Shown one piece after another: positions 17,152 to 24,911 of a stretch of DNA of 53,016 nt. Location: NCBI RefSeq assembly GCF_000383235.1, contig NZ_KB910954.1:1-53016 (forward strand), read 5' to 3'. Each line of letters starts with the position of its first letter. Positions within the stretch are counted from its first letter, which is position 1. A model generated the notes under the pieces. That model ran no database searches, was not told where the DNA came from, and saw nothing but the letters and a program-made list of their open reading frames with translations. The position numbers and the translations under genes are program-made. The stretch comes from Bacillus sp. 123MFChir2 (GTDB lineage: Bacteria > Bacillota > Bacilli > Bacillales > Bacillaceae_G).

Positions 17152-17187
17152 AGAACCCTAAGACGAAAAGTTTAGGGTTCTTTTTGA
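17152..17187 (+). terminator. Terminator of the MFS gene
   Basis: AGAACCCTAA pairs with TTAGGGTTCT (17172-17181), followed by TTTT. Confidence 0.85.
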
Positions 17188-17194
17188 TTTTAAA

Positions 17195-17222
17195 AACTAT
17201 CCACCTATTAAAGTGGATAGTT
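17195..17222 (-). terminator. Terminator of dbpA
   Basis: AACTATCCAC, 8 nt, GTGGATAGTT; read on the minus strand the stem is followed by a T run. It lies 5 bp after the dbpA stop. Confidence 0.85.
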
Positions 17223-17226
17223 CCTT

Positions 17227-18672
17227 TTACTTAATCGCCTCATGAACCTTTAACTGCTTACCTTTTATCGTTGTGTTTTTCATTACTTTTAAAACAAGTG
17301 GTCCTTTTCCGTTTAATATCTCAACGTAAGAAACATTATCTTGAATCGTAATAATCCCGATATCATCCGCTGTAACACCTGGGATTTTGGCAATTGTACC
17401 AACGAAATCCACTGCTCGGATTTTCTTTTTCTTTCCGCCATTAAAATAAAGCTTCATGATTCCCTTATTGAGACTAGCACTTTTATCTTTTTTCATAATT
17501 GGCTTAGCATTTATTTTTTCTTCAAATACCGCCTTTTTTGTGATAACTTCTTCTTTTAAAGGTGCATCTATCTTTAAAATTTCAAAACCAATATATTCTT
17601 CGATTTCTGCTAAAAATCTTTCTTCATACGGAGTTACAAATGTAATTGCCTTTCCGCTATTACCAGCACGTCCCGTTCTTCCTGTGCGGTGTACATAACT
17701 TTCTTTTTCTAATGGAATATCGTAATTAATAACGTGGGTAATATTCTCAATATCAATTCCTCTTGCTGCTACGTCTGTCGCTACTAAATAACGGAATTTC
17801 CCTCTTTTAAAATCATTCATTACGGCAAATCGGTCTTCTTGCACCATACCGCCATGAATTTTATCACAAGGATAGCCAGAACGGTTTAACTGTCTAAATA
17901 CATCATCTACATTTTCTTGCGTACGACAAAAAATAATGCAACTATCTGGATTTTCAATCGTTGTTATATCTTTCAGAAGAGAGAACTTCTCTTCTTCCCT
18001 CACTTCTAAAAGACTATGTTCAATTTTATCTGTCGTAATTCCAGATGCTTGAATCTCAATAGTGATTGGTGATTCCATGTATGTACGAGACAAATTTTCA
18101 ACATCTTCTGGTAATGTCGCAGAAAAGAGCATCGTCATTCGGTTCGTAGGTAGTTCGTCAATAATGGCTTCTACTTGATCGATAAAGCCCATATTTAACA
18201 TTTCATCTGCCTCATCAATCACCAAATATTTCAGACGCTCTAACGAGAAAGTCCCTTTTTCAATATGATCTAATACACGCCCTGGAGTGCCGACAACAAT
18301 ATGTGTCTTTTGCTTCAGTTCTAATTTTTGACGTGCAAATGGGGATTTTCCATAAACCGCAGTTGCTTTAATACGCTTAAATCTTCCTATATTCGTAATA
18401 TCTTCTTTTACCTGCACAGCAAGTTCTCTCGTTGGTGTAAGAATTAACGCCTGCGGTTTATTTTCTTCCCACTCAACCATTTCACAAAGCGGAATTCCAA
18501 AAGAAGCTGTCTTACCGCTTCCTGTTTGTGATTTTACAACAAGATCTTTCTTTTCTAATGCAATCGGGATGACTTTCTCTTGCACTTCTGTTGGCTTTTC
18601 GTATTGTAAGCTAGCAAGTGCTCTTACAATTTCTTTACTCAATGCGTAATCGTTAAAACTTTGTGGACTCAT
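17227..18672 (-). CDS. dbpA: ATP-dependent RNA helicase DbpA/YxiN
   Basis: 481 residues. All DEAD-box motifs are present: SQTGSGKT (I), PTREL (Ia), TPGR (Ib), DEAD (II), SAT (III), and [10 protein letters not shown] (VI). Residues about 405-478 form the extra RNA-binding domain characteristic of DbpA/YxiN ([20 protein letters not shown]), which binds hairpin 92 of 23S rRNA, so it acts in assembly of the large ribosomal subunit. ATG follows GAGG. The 330-bp upstream gap to the divergent rluF gene is long and could hold a cold-responsive leader, but I see no clear element. Confidence 0.92.
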   Translation of the reverse strand: MSPQSFNDYALSKEIVRALASLQYEKPTEVQEKVIPIALEKKDLVVKSQTGSGKTASFGIPLCEMVEWEENKPQALILTPTRELAVQVKEDITNIGRFKRIKATAVYGKSPFARQKLELKQKTHIVVGTPGRVLDHIEKGTFSLERLKYLVIDEADEMLNMGFIDQVEAIIDELPTNRMTMLFSATLPEDVENLSRTYMESPITIEIQASGITTDKIEHSLLEVREEEKFSLLKDITTIENPDSCIIFCRTQENVDDVFRQLNRSGYPCDKIHGGMVQEDRFAVMNDFKRGKFRYLVATDVAARGIDIENITHVINYDIPLEKESYVHRTGRTGRAGNSGKAITFVTPYEERFLAEIEEYIGFEILKIDAPLKEEVITKKAVFEEKINAKPIMKKDKSASLNKGIMKLYFNGGKKKKIRAVDFVGTIAKIPGVTADDIGIITIQDNVSYVEILNGKGPLVLKVMKNTTIKGKQLKVHEAIK

Positions 18673-19000
18673 GTACTAACCTCATTTTGTTATAGATTCT
18701 TGTATGTATTTTTCACCATTGTATGAATACCATATGCATAATTCCTGCTAAACCTGTTTTCAAGCCTTCAGAAAATACATCAATGTAGAGTATTAATAAG
18801 TATACGTTATTTTCAATGCATATGCCTACAAAATCTAACACATCTTTTTCTGAACAAAGTTATCTCAATAAAAACACATTCCATATATTTTTTGTTGTTT
18901 TTTCCGCTATTCTGTAATTCATTATGCTTGTCCCCTTGAAAATCAAATGCGAATCCAATATTCTAATACTATTAACTCTCTACTTAAGGTTGTGTTTAAC
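18673..19000. other. Divergent intergenic region dbpA/rluF
   Basis: About 330 bp with several AT-rich promoter-like stretches. No ORF of note and no strong hairpin; presumably the 5' leaders of both genes. Confidence 0.4.
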
Positions 19001-19708
19001 ATGCGTATTAATAAGTTCATTAGTGAAGCTGGAAAAGCATCGAGACGCGGTGCAGATAAATTAGTCACTGAAGGAAAAGTCACGATAAATGGAAAGGTTG
19101 CGAAAATAGGTAGCCAAGTCGAGCCCGGGGATGATGTTCGTGTAAACGGTAACCAAATACGAATGGCAAGTAATTATGTTTATATTGCCTTAAATAAACC
19201 CATTGGTATTACGAGTACAACAGAAAAAAATGTTAAGGGTAATATTGTTGATTTAGTCAATCACCCATTAAGAATTTTTAATATTGGGCGACTAGATAAA
19301 GATTCAGATGGCTTAATACTCCTTACGAACGATGGAGATATAGTCAATGAAATTTTACGTGCTGAAAATAAGCATGAGAAAGAATACATTGTTACAGTAG
19401 ACAAGCCGATTACTCCTGAATTTTTAAAACGAATGGCTGAAGGTGTAAAAATTTTAGGTACGAAAACGTTGCCTTGTAAGATGGAACAACTTTCTAAATA
19501 TGTTTTTCAAATCACTTTAACACAAGGACTAAATCGTCAAATTCGTCGCATGTGTGAAGCACTTGGCTACGATGTGTATAGACTACAGCGAACTCGAATT
19601 ATGAATATTCATTTAGGTAATCTACCCGTTGGACAATGGAGAGACTTGTCTAAAAAAGAACGTAATCGATTATTCCAAGACTTGAACTATGAGCCAAAGG
19701 AATGGTAA
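19001..19708 (+). CDS. rluF: 23S rRNA pseudouridine synthase, RluF type
   Basis: 235 residues from ATG 19001. An N-terminal S4 RNA-binding domain ([20 protein letters not shown]) precedes the RsuA/RluB/E/F-type catalytic domain, with the active Asp in [17 protein letters not shown]. The C-terminal [18 protein letters not shown] is the conserved motif III. RluF modifies U2604 (E. coli numbering) of 23S rRNA; the Bacillus position may differ. A longer start at 18947 is possible, but the S4 domain begins at 19001. Next to dbpA, another 23S rRNA factor, divergently transcribed. Confidence 0.85.
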   Translation: MRINKFISEAGKASRRGADKLVTEGKVTINGKVAKIGSQVEPGDDVRVNGNQIRMASNYVYIALNKPIGITSTTEKNVKGNIVDLVNHPLRIFNIGRLDKDSDGLILLTNDGDIVNEILRAENKHEKEYIVTVDKPITPEFLKRMAEGVKILGTKTLPCKMEQLSKYVFQITLTQGLNRQIRRMCEALGYDVYRLQRTRIMNIHLGNLPVGQWRDLSKKERNRLFQDLNYEPKEW

Positions 19709-19756
19709 AAAAAGATGGACCAAAACAGGAAGAAACTGTTTTGGTCCATCTTTTTT
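19707..19756. terminator. Strong bidirectional terminator
   Basis: A 15-bp stem starting GATGGACCAAAACAG with flanking A7 and T6 runs, between convergent genes. Confidence 0.92.
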
Positions 19757-19776
19757 ACTTCTTTGTTTCAGCCTTA

Positions 19777-20100
19777 TTACTTTGTAATTTTAGAGTGTTG
19801 GCTTAAATACTCCTGAACTCCCGGAGAAATATCAAAACGGTTCGGTCCTTTATATTCAATAGTAAAATTCTTACCTTTATTTGTTTCAAATGAAATTTCA
19901 TAACTATCCATTTTATGATCGTAAGAAGTGCCTTTGATTTTCGCATCTAAATCGAAGTATTTCGCAATATATTTTTCTGATTCAGAAATAGCAGTTTGTT
20001 TTTCCCATGGAGTACCGTTCCATGTGAAGTAAAGAAATAAAACGGTAACGCCAATGAGGGAAGTTAGTAGAATGGCTATTCTAGTTATGTTTTTATTCAC
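19777..20100 (-). CDS. Small membrane-anchored protein (YfjL-like)
   Basis: 107 residues. One N-terminal membrane helix (about 8-26) and an extracytoplasmic domain of about 75 residues (WEKQTAISESEKYIAKYF...). The pattern fits the YfjL-like family of bacilli, of unknown function. Start is GTG 20100 after GGAGGAATC. It stands alone between two hairpins. The family name is a resemblance only. Confidence 0.6.
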   Translation of the reverse strand: MNKNITRIAILLTSLIGVTVLFLYFTWNGTPWEKQTAISESEKYIAKYFDLDAKIKGTSYDHKMDSYEISFETNKGKNFTIEYKGPNRFDISPGVQEYLSQHSKITK

Positions 20101-20166
20101 TTTAGTGATTCCTCCGTAACATGATATGAATTTATTTTAGCAGTACTCCGACAAAATGTCCCCTTT

Positions 20167-20688
20167 TTATATCATGTATCTATCAGCTTCCCTATTATCC
20201 TTCAAAACAACCACCTTACCACCATACTCCCTTAACATATGCAAAATCTCCGCTTTACTCTCTCTTTCAAAATCCCTCGTCCACTTAAACATCTTCAAAT
20301 ACATATTAAAACTAGGCTTATAGTTCGCCTTTTCAAGCCGAAGTAGTTGTAAAATAAATCTTTTCGTTATTCTATATATCCTCTTCGAAAGGGCTACATC
20401 TAAAAAAATGATGATGTCTGCATGTTGAAAGCTTTGAGATACCCATGTATGATGAGCTCCTTCAACAACCCAAGCATCGGAACTGACAATATCGTTCAGC
20501 TGCTCATCTCTTTCTTCAGGCGTATTTCTTATATCCCCTTTTTCAGACCGTCTCCAAACAACGTTGTCGAGCTCATAATATGAAATATGTAACTGTGAAG
20601 ATAACATTCTTGCTAAAGTTGTTTTTCCGCTCCCAACAGAGCCTATGATATGAATTTTATTAGGAAGTTTATATTTCAATACGACCAC
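20167..20688 (-). CDS. P-loop NTPase, adenylate-kinase-like (FlaR-type)
   Basis: 173 residues. Walker A IIGSVGSGKTTLAR at about 14-27, then YYELDNVVWRR (substrate-side loop), AWVVEGAHHTW and ADIIIFLDVALSKRIYRI. This is the arrangement of small nucleotide-kinase-like proteins annotated as DNA topology modulation protein FlaR; the true substrate is unknown. Start could be GTG 20688 or an internal TTG. It is followed on the same strand, 15 bp away, by the GNAT gene's coding end, so the two may be co-transcribed. Confidence 0.75.
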   Translation of the reverse strand: MVVLKYKLPNKIHIIGSVGSGKTTLARMLSSQLHISYYELDNVVWRRSEKGDIRNTPEERDEQLNDIVSSDAWVVEGAHHTWVSQSFQHADIIIFLDVALSKRIYRITKRFILQLLRLEKANYKPSFNMYLKMFKWTRDFERESKAEILHMLREYGGKVVVLKDNREADRYMI

Positions 20689-20703
20689 CGTCCCATTTCC
20701 TAC

Positions 20704-21162
20704 CTACATCTTCTTCCCCATTCTCCAGCAGCGCTGATTGTAAGAATTCCGCTCTTCTCCCAATCTTTCAAGTCCTTGTTTTTCGTAAAACTTGATGGCT
20801 CTCAAATTAGACTGTGCAACGCGAAGATGATATTCAAATACATTACGTTTTTTAAACTGCTCCTCAGCATATTGAAAAAGTTCTTTACTATATCCCCTCC
20901 CGCGCCCCTCTGGAATTACATATACAAAACTTACATACCCAATCTCTCTTCCTTCATACTGATCATACCGAAGGACTAATTCTCCAACTACCTGTTGATC
21001 ACGTTCCAAAAGAACAAATCCTTCTGGAAAATGGAATTGCTTTTGCTTCGCATACTTTATATATTCACTCTCATCAAACGCAAGTTCTTCATCTGTATCT
21101 GTGAAAAACCTAATGATCGTCTGTTTATCTTTTTCTACATCGACATGACGAAATGTAAGCAT
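20704..21162 (-). CDS. GNAT-family N-acetyltransferase
   Basis: 152 residues. Motif A is clear: VSFVYVIPEGRGRGYSKELF, with R-G-R-G-Y binding the acetyl-CoA pyrophosphate, followed by NLRAIKFYEKQGLERLGEE, the motif B region typical of RimI/Spe-type enzymes. Substrate unknown. There are three possible ATG codons (21171, 21168, 21162); 21162 best fits the AAAGGA spacing. Likely co-transcribed with the P-loop NTPase downstream. Confidence 0.82.
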   Translation of the reverse strand: MLTFRHVDVEKDKQTIIRFFTDTDEELAFDESEYIKYAKQKQFHFPEGFVLLERDQQVVGELVLRYDQYEGREIGYVSFVYVIPEGRGRGYSKELFQYAEEQFKKRNVFEYHLRVAQSNLRAIKFYEKQGLERLGEERNSYNQRCWRMGKKM

Positions 21163-21259
21163 TGGCATCATTTCCTTTCAACTCATATTTGAATTAATCG
21201 TATAATATCTTTTATTTCCGCAAAATGAGTCAAAACTTTAGGATACATATAAGAAATAC

Positions 21260-21760
21260 TTATGAATCTAGCAAATCACTATTGTTTTCAATCATTCCTT
21301 TCAAATTTCTTTCATTTAGTCCATTTTGACAAAAATCAAATTTCGTGTTCGTTATTCTTTTCACTCGGTCAACAATTTGCCCTAAATGATAGCCAGTATG
21401 TTCAACAAGGTGAAGGAGGCTATGTATATCTATCTCTACATTTTGTTTACTATTTACCGCTTTCGCAAACTCCCTTTTCCAATTTGCAAATGTCTCTTCA
21501 ATAATCGAACATAGCGCCGTTGATGAGATATCTAAATGAGGAAAATACTCTTCAATCCCTTCTTCAAACTTTATATCCGGAGTTGAGTACCGAGCTGTAT
21601 TTCTCTTTATATGCTCACAAATATGTAAGGCAATGCCACCAATTGAATTCATCTCCTGCTTCCACAATTCTTCAGTATTTAAACACTCAATTGCTTGGAG
21701 TAGTTTCGGACGATAATGGTCGTACATACGATGATACGTAATTCGAAAAAACAATTGCAT
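21260..21760 (-). CDS. DinB-like metal-binding four-helix protein
   Basis: 166 residues, mostly helical. Conserved histidines appear as ALHICEHIKR (about residues 46-51) and in VEHTGYHLGQIVDRV (about 119-133), the triad spacing of the DinB/YfiT metal-binding fold. Many relatives act in bacillithiol-dependent detoxification or are uncharacterised. No nearby partner. Start ATG follows GGGGTGAAT. Confidence 0.75.
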   Translation of the reverse strand: MQLFFRITYHRMYDHYRPKLLQAIECLNTEELWKQEMNSIGGIALHICEHIKRNTARYSTPDIKFEEGIEEYFPHLDISSTALCSIIEETFANWKREFAKAVNSKQNVEIDIHSLLHLVEHTGYHLGQIVDRVKRITNTKFDFCQNGLNERNLKGMIENNSDLLDS

Positions 21761-21866
21761 GTCTATTCACCCCATATTCCACATAATATTTTATTAAAAC
21801 AATAAATTTCCATAAAATACATAATCATCTTATAATTAATCTAATATTTTATCCAGAGGTGAAAAA

Positions 21867-21992
21867 ATGATGACAAGTAAAATACACGTATGGCATACCG
21901 GGCAAGTGTACATTGATCAAGCGATGGCATTTCAAGAGAAAACATGGCACCCAAGAGCAAGTTATAGAATAACAAAACCACACCACCGCTAA
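21867..21992 (+). pseudogene. N-terminal fragment of an MBL-fold hydrolase (AHL-lactonase-like)
   Basis: A 41-residue frame with ribosome site AGAGGTG: TSKIHVWHTGQVYIDQAMAF then QEKTWHP. This resembles the first strand and loop of metallo-beta-lactamase-fold lactonases (MKVxVxxTGxVxVDxAxAFQ). The HxHxDH metal motif and the rest (normally 250 residues) are missing, and the frame ends in a hairpin. I read it as a gene remnant. Confidence 0.6.
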
Positions 21993-22019
21993 AACTGTAG
22001 AGATGATGTGGTTTCAAGT

Positions 22020-22433
22020 TTACAAATCCAAAACCCCAAAAATTTCCTTCGTAAATAATTTAAAATCACCCAAATGTTTCTCAATAATTTTTTGAACAAT
22101 GTCTAAGTTGACACTTTGATAATCATGGACAGCAATATTCCGAAATCCTACCATTGCTTTTAAATTATTGCCTAAGTCTTTATTTATAACGTTCGCTTCA
22201 ACGAGTAAATCGAATGCTTCACGGCTAGATTGTGGCAATCCTAGCTTCTTACTTGCGACAATATGCATCGCTAAATCAATACTCGCTTCACACGCTCGTT
22301 GTATATTTAAAATGATAGAATCTTGTTTCGTATAATCTTCTAAATTCTCCGGGTTGTTTTCGTATACATCTTTAATTCTCTTGATACACCGTTCTATTGT
22401 AGCAATTTTGTTTAAAATGACTTCACTCTTCAT
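22020..22433 (-). CDS. hepT: HepT-family toxin (DUF86 RNase) of a HepT/MntA pair
   Basis: 137 residues, all helical. The motif RNIAVHDY is the R-x4-H-x-Y signature of HepT/HEPN ribonucleases. In characterised pairs MntA adds AMP to the Tyr of this motif and silences the RNase. Start at ATG 22433 after AGAGG, overlapping the end of mntA by 11 bp, so the two are coupled. An in-frame start further upstream (22484) lies inside mntA and lacks a ribosome site. Confidence 0.87.
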   Translation of the reverse strand: MKSEVILNKIATIERCIKRIKDVYENNPENLEDYTKQDSIILNIQRACEASIDLAMHIVASKKLGLPQSSREAFDLLVEANVINKDLGNNLKAMVGFRNIAVHDYQSVNLDIVQKIIEKHLGDFKLFTKEIFGVLDL

Positions 22434-22830
22434 GTATAGCGCCTCTTTTCTTAATATCATCAAATATAACACGTCGTTCTTCATTCAATCTTGCATACAT
22501 TTTGAGAACTTTCATTTCAAATACAACCTTGCGTTCTTCATCCGAACAATATATTGTCTTTCCTTCATGGATAATCTGTGCTTGAAAAACCGTTGATGCC
22601 TGTGATAAATCAACTAAATCAACATCTCTATGAACAATATTGGCTAACTCCTGCGCTAGTAAAAAGCGTTCGTAATGATCTAAAGTTCCATCACTAACAT
22701 ATGCTATATCGATATCACTATCTGCTCTTGTCCGATTTTGTGCTGTCGATCCAAATACAATAATCCAATATGGATTTACTGTTTTTATTAATTTTTCAAT
22801 AATGGATGCTATCATGTTTTGAGGAATCAT
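22423..22830 (-). CDS. mntA: MntA-family nucleotidyltransferase antitoxin
   Basis: 135 residues. The motif FGSTAQNRTRADSDIDIAYV fits GSx10DxD of MNT-type minimal nucleotidyltransferases, with Asp residues for metal binding; a further Asp lies in DVDLVDLS. It is expected to inactivate the adjacent HepT toxin by AMP transfer. Ribosome site GGGAGGATG. First gene of the two-gene operon, antitoxin first. Confidence 0.87.
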   Translation of the reverse strand: MIPQNMIASIIEKLIKTVNPYWIIVFGSTAQNRTRADSDIDIAYVSDGTLDHYERFLLAQELANIVHRDVDLVDLSQASTVFQAQIIHEGKTIYCSDEERKVVFEMKVLKMYARLNEERRVIFDDIKKRGAIHEE

Positions 22831-23095
22831 TTTTACCCATCCTCCCTTACCATTCTTATCCTTTATTTTAGCATAAGAAGTAATAGACTACGTACAAAAT
22901 CAAAAGCGTGGGCACTAAAAAAAACTGATTCAATATTTTTGGTTTTCACACCAATTTCCTCGATGCAATATTTCATGGAATGAATTACCTTATCCCCTTT
23001 ATAATTTACTTAATACATATTGGTGGTGTAACAATTGAACAGTACAATACCTCACTACATACACGAACATAGTTTATAAGGATGGAGGAAATAAA
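22831..23095. other. Intergenic region upstream of mntA and the small membrane protein
   Basis: Divergent promoter region. No ORF or strong hairpin recognised. Confidence 0.4.
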
Positions 23096-23311
23096 GTGTT
23101 TGAGTTGGTAATATTAGCTTTTTTTATAATGATTTCTAGTCTTTTAGTATTAGTTACCGGTTTGTTTTGGTTTTTAGGTTCTTATTTTACCTTAACTACA
23201 AATAATGAAAGATGTTTAATGAAACAAGAATTAATTAAAGTGAGTTTCATATCTTCCTTTTTTTTAGTAGGTAGTATTATCATTTTGCTTGCTTTCTATT
23301 TTTCTATATAG
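23096..23311 (+). CDS. Small two-helix membrane protein
   Basis: 71 residues from a GTG start with GGAGG seven bases before. Two hydrophobic helices (about 4-30 and 49-70) are joined by a short polar loop (TLTTNNERCLMKQEL). Unknown function. Isolated gene with its own terminator. Confidence 0.65.
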   Translation: MFELVILAFFIMISSLLVLVTGLFWFLGSYFTLTTNNERCLMKQELIKVSFISSFFLVGSIIILLAFYFSI

Positions 23312-23346
23312 CTTCTTAGTACCTTATTTTGATAAAGTGAAACTTT

Positions 23347-23380
23347 AATCAGTGGGGATTTTCTTCATCCCCCACTGATT
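23347..23380 (+). terminator. Terminator of the small membrane protein gene
   Basis: AATCAGTGGGG pairs with CCCCACTGATT, with a short T-rich loop; there is no strong T-tract after it. Confidence 0.65.
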
Positions 23381-23472
23381 ATTCGGAGAACACTTATTTT
23401 CCACCACATCAAATACCAATTAATGTATAATGTTATTTGGTAAATTATTAGGAAAAATTTATAAGAGGAAAA

Positions 23473-23694
23473 ATGATGAAAATTCATGTTGAAGCAGTCC
23501 CTAACATACCAAGAATTACTAAGGGTGATAATATCGGCGAGATGATTGCCATGTCAGCACTAAAATCGAATTTTGAAATAAAAAACGGTGATATACTCTG
23601 CGTAGCTTCAAAAGCAATCTCCACTGCTGAAGGTCGAGATATAGCTCTAAGTAATGTAAATCCAAGTAAGAAAACCCTTGGATGTTTCGAATAA
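23473..23694 (+). pseudogene. N-terminal fragment of a CofE-like F420-0:gamma-glutamyl ligase
   Basis: 73 residues with ribosome site AGAGGAAAA. VEAVPNIPRITKGDNIGEMI and GDILCVASKAISTAEGR match the start of the CofE/FbiB ligase family (GDILVVxxKxVSKAEGR), which adds glutamate to coenzyme F420. The family has about 250 residues or more, so two thirds are missing. Bacilli generally do not make F420; CofE-like proteins in them have unclear roles. The cut falls where another short frame begins (23682). Confidence 0.7.
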
Positions 23695-23819
23695 GTATCA
23701 TTATTTCAGTTGTTGCCATCTTTTATCATGCGACCCAATATGGATATTCCTTTATTTGGACCCCCTCCCCTGGAACTATACTCCTTACAAAACTTCTAAA
23801 TGAAATGTATGGACTTTAA
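23682..23819 (+). CDS. Possible 45-residue membrane peptide or C-terminal fragment
   Basis: ATG 23682 overlaps the end of the CofE fragment in another frame and encodes one hydrophobic helix (SIIISVVAIFYHA) and a tail (SPGTILLTKLLNEMYGL). There is no ribosome site. It is either the 3' end of a second gene joined to cofE by deletion, or chance. Confidence 0.25.
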   Translation: MFRISIIISVVAIFYHATQYGYSFIWTPSPGTILLTKLLNEMYGL

Positions 23820-23852
23820 CTTTTTCATCTCACCAAAACTTCTATCTGTTCA

Positions 23853-23904
23853 CAAAAAAATAATATCGTATGAGATAGCACAAATACGCCATCCCATACG
23901 ATAT
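23853..23904 (-). terminator. Terminator of the GH25 gene
   Basis: ATATCGTATG and CATACGATAT form the stem; on the minus strand a run of seven T follows. Confidence 0.82.
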
Positions 23905-23919
23905 GCATCATGCAGGTGG

Positions 23920-24741
23920 CTAAATTCGCTGGGCCCACATACCATATGACGGAAAAACTTCTTTCAACTTCGCAAATGTTTCATCGCACCACGCTTTAGA
24001 GTTGAAATCACCAATAACGATACGCTGATTTCCATCGTCAAAGGTTTGCGTCCACATCCCATAGTCTGGGAAAATGGCTTTAATTGTGTGATATACATCT
24101 TCCATCCATCCACTTGAATTGAAGTCTCCTACAAAAATACGATACAATTCCTGAGCATTTGTGAACCATTCGAGCGGTTTATCTCTGTTTAAAGCATTTA
24201 AATCTACTTTTCCAATCCCATCAAGCCATCCTCCTGTTTCACCATCTGCATATTGCCATAAGTCACATGCATATTTCGGTTTTCTTCCTCCATATCGTGG
24301 AATCCATAAGAAATCAGCTTGTACATTTTGTAACCTGTAAGATCCATACATATGATGCGATACATATAACCCAACTTTCCAACCAGCACCCTGGCAAGTA
24401 GTAATAAATACTTGTGTTGCTTCTGCTAGATTCGTAGCTCCGCAGCTTGCGAGCGTATCATCTTCAACATCTAACACAAGAAATTTTGCATTTGGATTTA
24501 CGCGTGCTAGAAAATCTTCGGCCTCTACAATGGCATCTGTAATGCTTACATAACAGCCATAAGCATAAGCAGCATGAGGAATTCCATGCGTTTCCAAATT
24601 TTGGACATGTTTATCGTACAGTGAATCTATCTTCCTTGAACCATATTGAACGCGGCAAATTGCTAGATCCAATTGAGGTGCAGCAATATCCCAATCGATA
24701 TTATCATTGTATTTTGATAGATCTACGATATGTTTCGTCAT
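23920..24741 (-). CDS. GH25-family lysozyme/endolysin with two C-terminal repeats
   Basis: 273 residues, no signal peptide. A GH25 muramidase domain (about 1-190) starts with IVDLSKYNDNIDW, has the acidic pair FLVLDVEDD and ends WQYADGETGGW. Residues about 198-235 and 238-273 are two copies of a short module, each with GDFNSxxWxxxxxxxxKxxFPxYGMW, probably for cell-wall binding. This layout resembles phage endolysins, but no holin or other phage gene is nearby, so it is either a prophage relic or a domesticated wall hydrolase. Ribosome site AAAGGGGG. Confidence 0.85.
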   Translation of the reverse strand: MTKHIVDLSKYNDNIDWDIAAPQLDLAICRVQYGSRKIDSLYDKHVQNLETHGIPHAAYAYGCYVSITDAIVEAEDFLARVNPNAKFLVLDVEDDTLASCGATNLAEATQVFITTCQGAGWKVGLYVSHHMYGSYRLQNVQADFLWIPRYGGRKPKYACDLWQYADGETGGWLDGIGKVDLNALNRDKPLEWFTNAQELYRIFVGDFNSSGWMEDVYHTIKAIFPDYGMWTQTFDDGNQRIVIGDFNSKAWCDETFAKLKEVFPSYGMWAQRI

Positions 24742-24862
24742 AATTCAATGTCCCCCTTTCTCGTTTTCGTAATATAAATAATCGTTCTACAAGCATATTT
24801 GGCAATTGCTGTCTTAAAATAATTCTGATTTAAAGTACATTCCACCTACTATCCATTCACAT

Positions 24863-24906
24863 AAAAAAAACACACTGTTTCTAAACGTCTAGAAACAGTG
24901 TGGTTT
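24863..24906 (-). terminator. Terminator of glpD
   Basis: CACACTGTTTCTA pairs with TAGAAACAGTGTG; read on the minus strand it ends in eight T residues. Confidence 0.92.
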
Positions 24907-24911
24907 TCATT

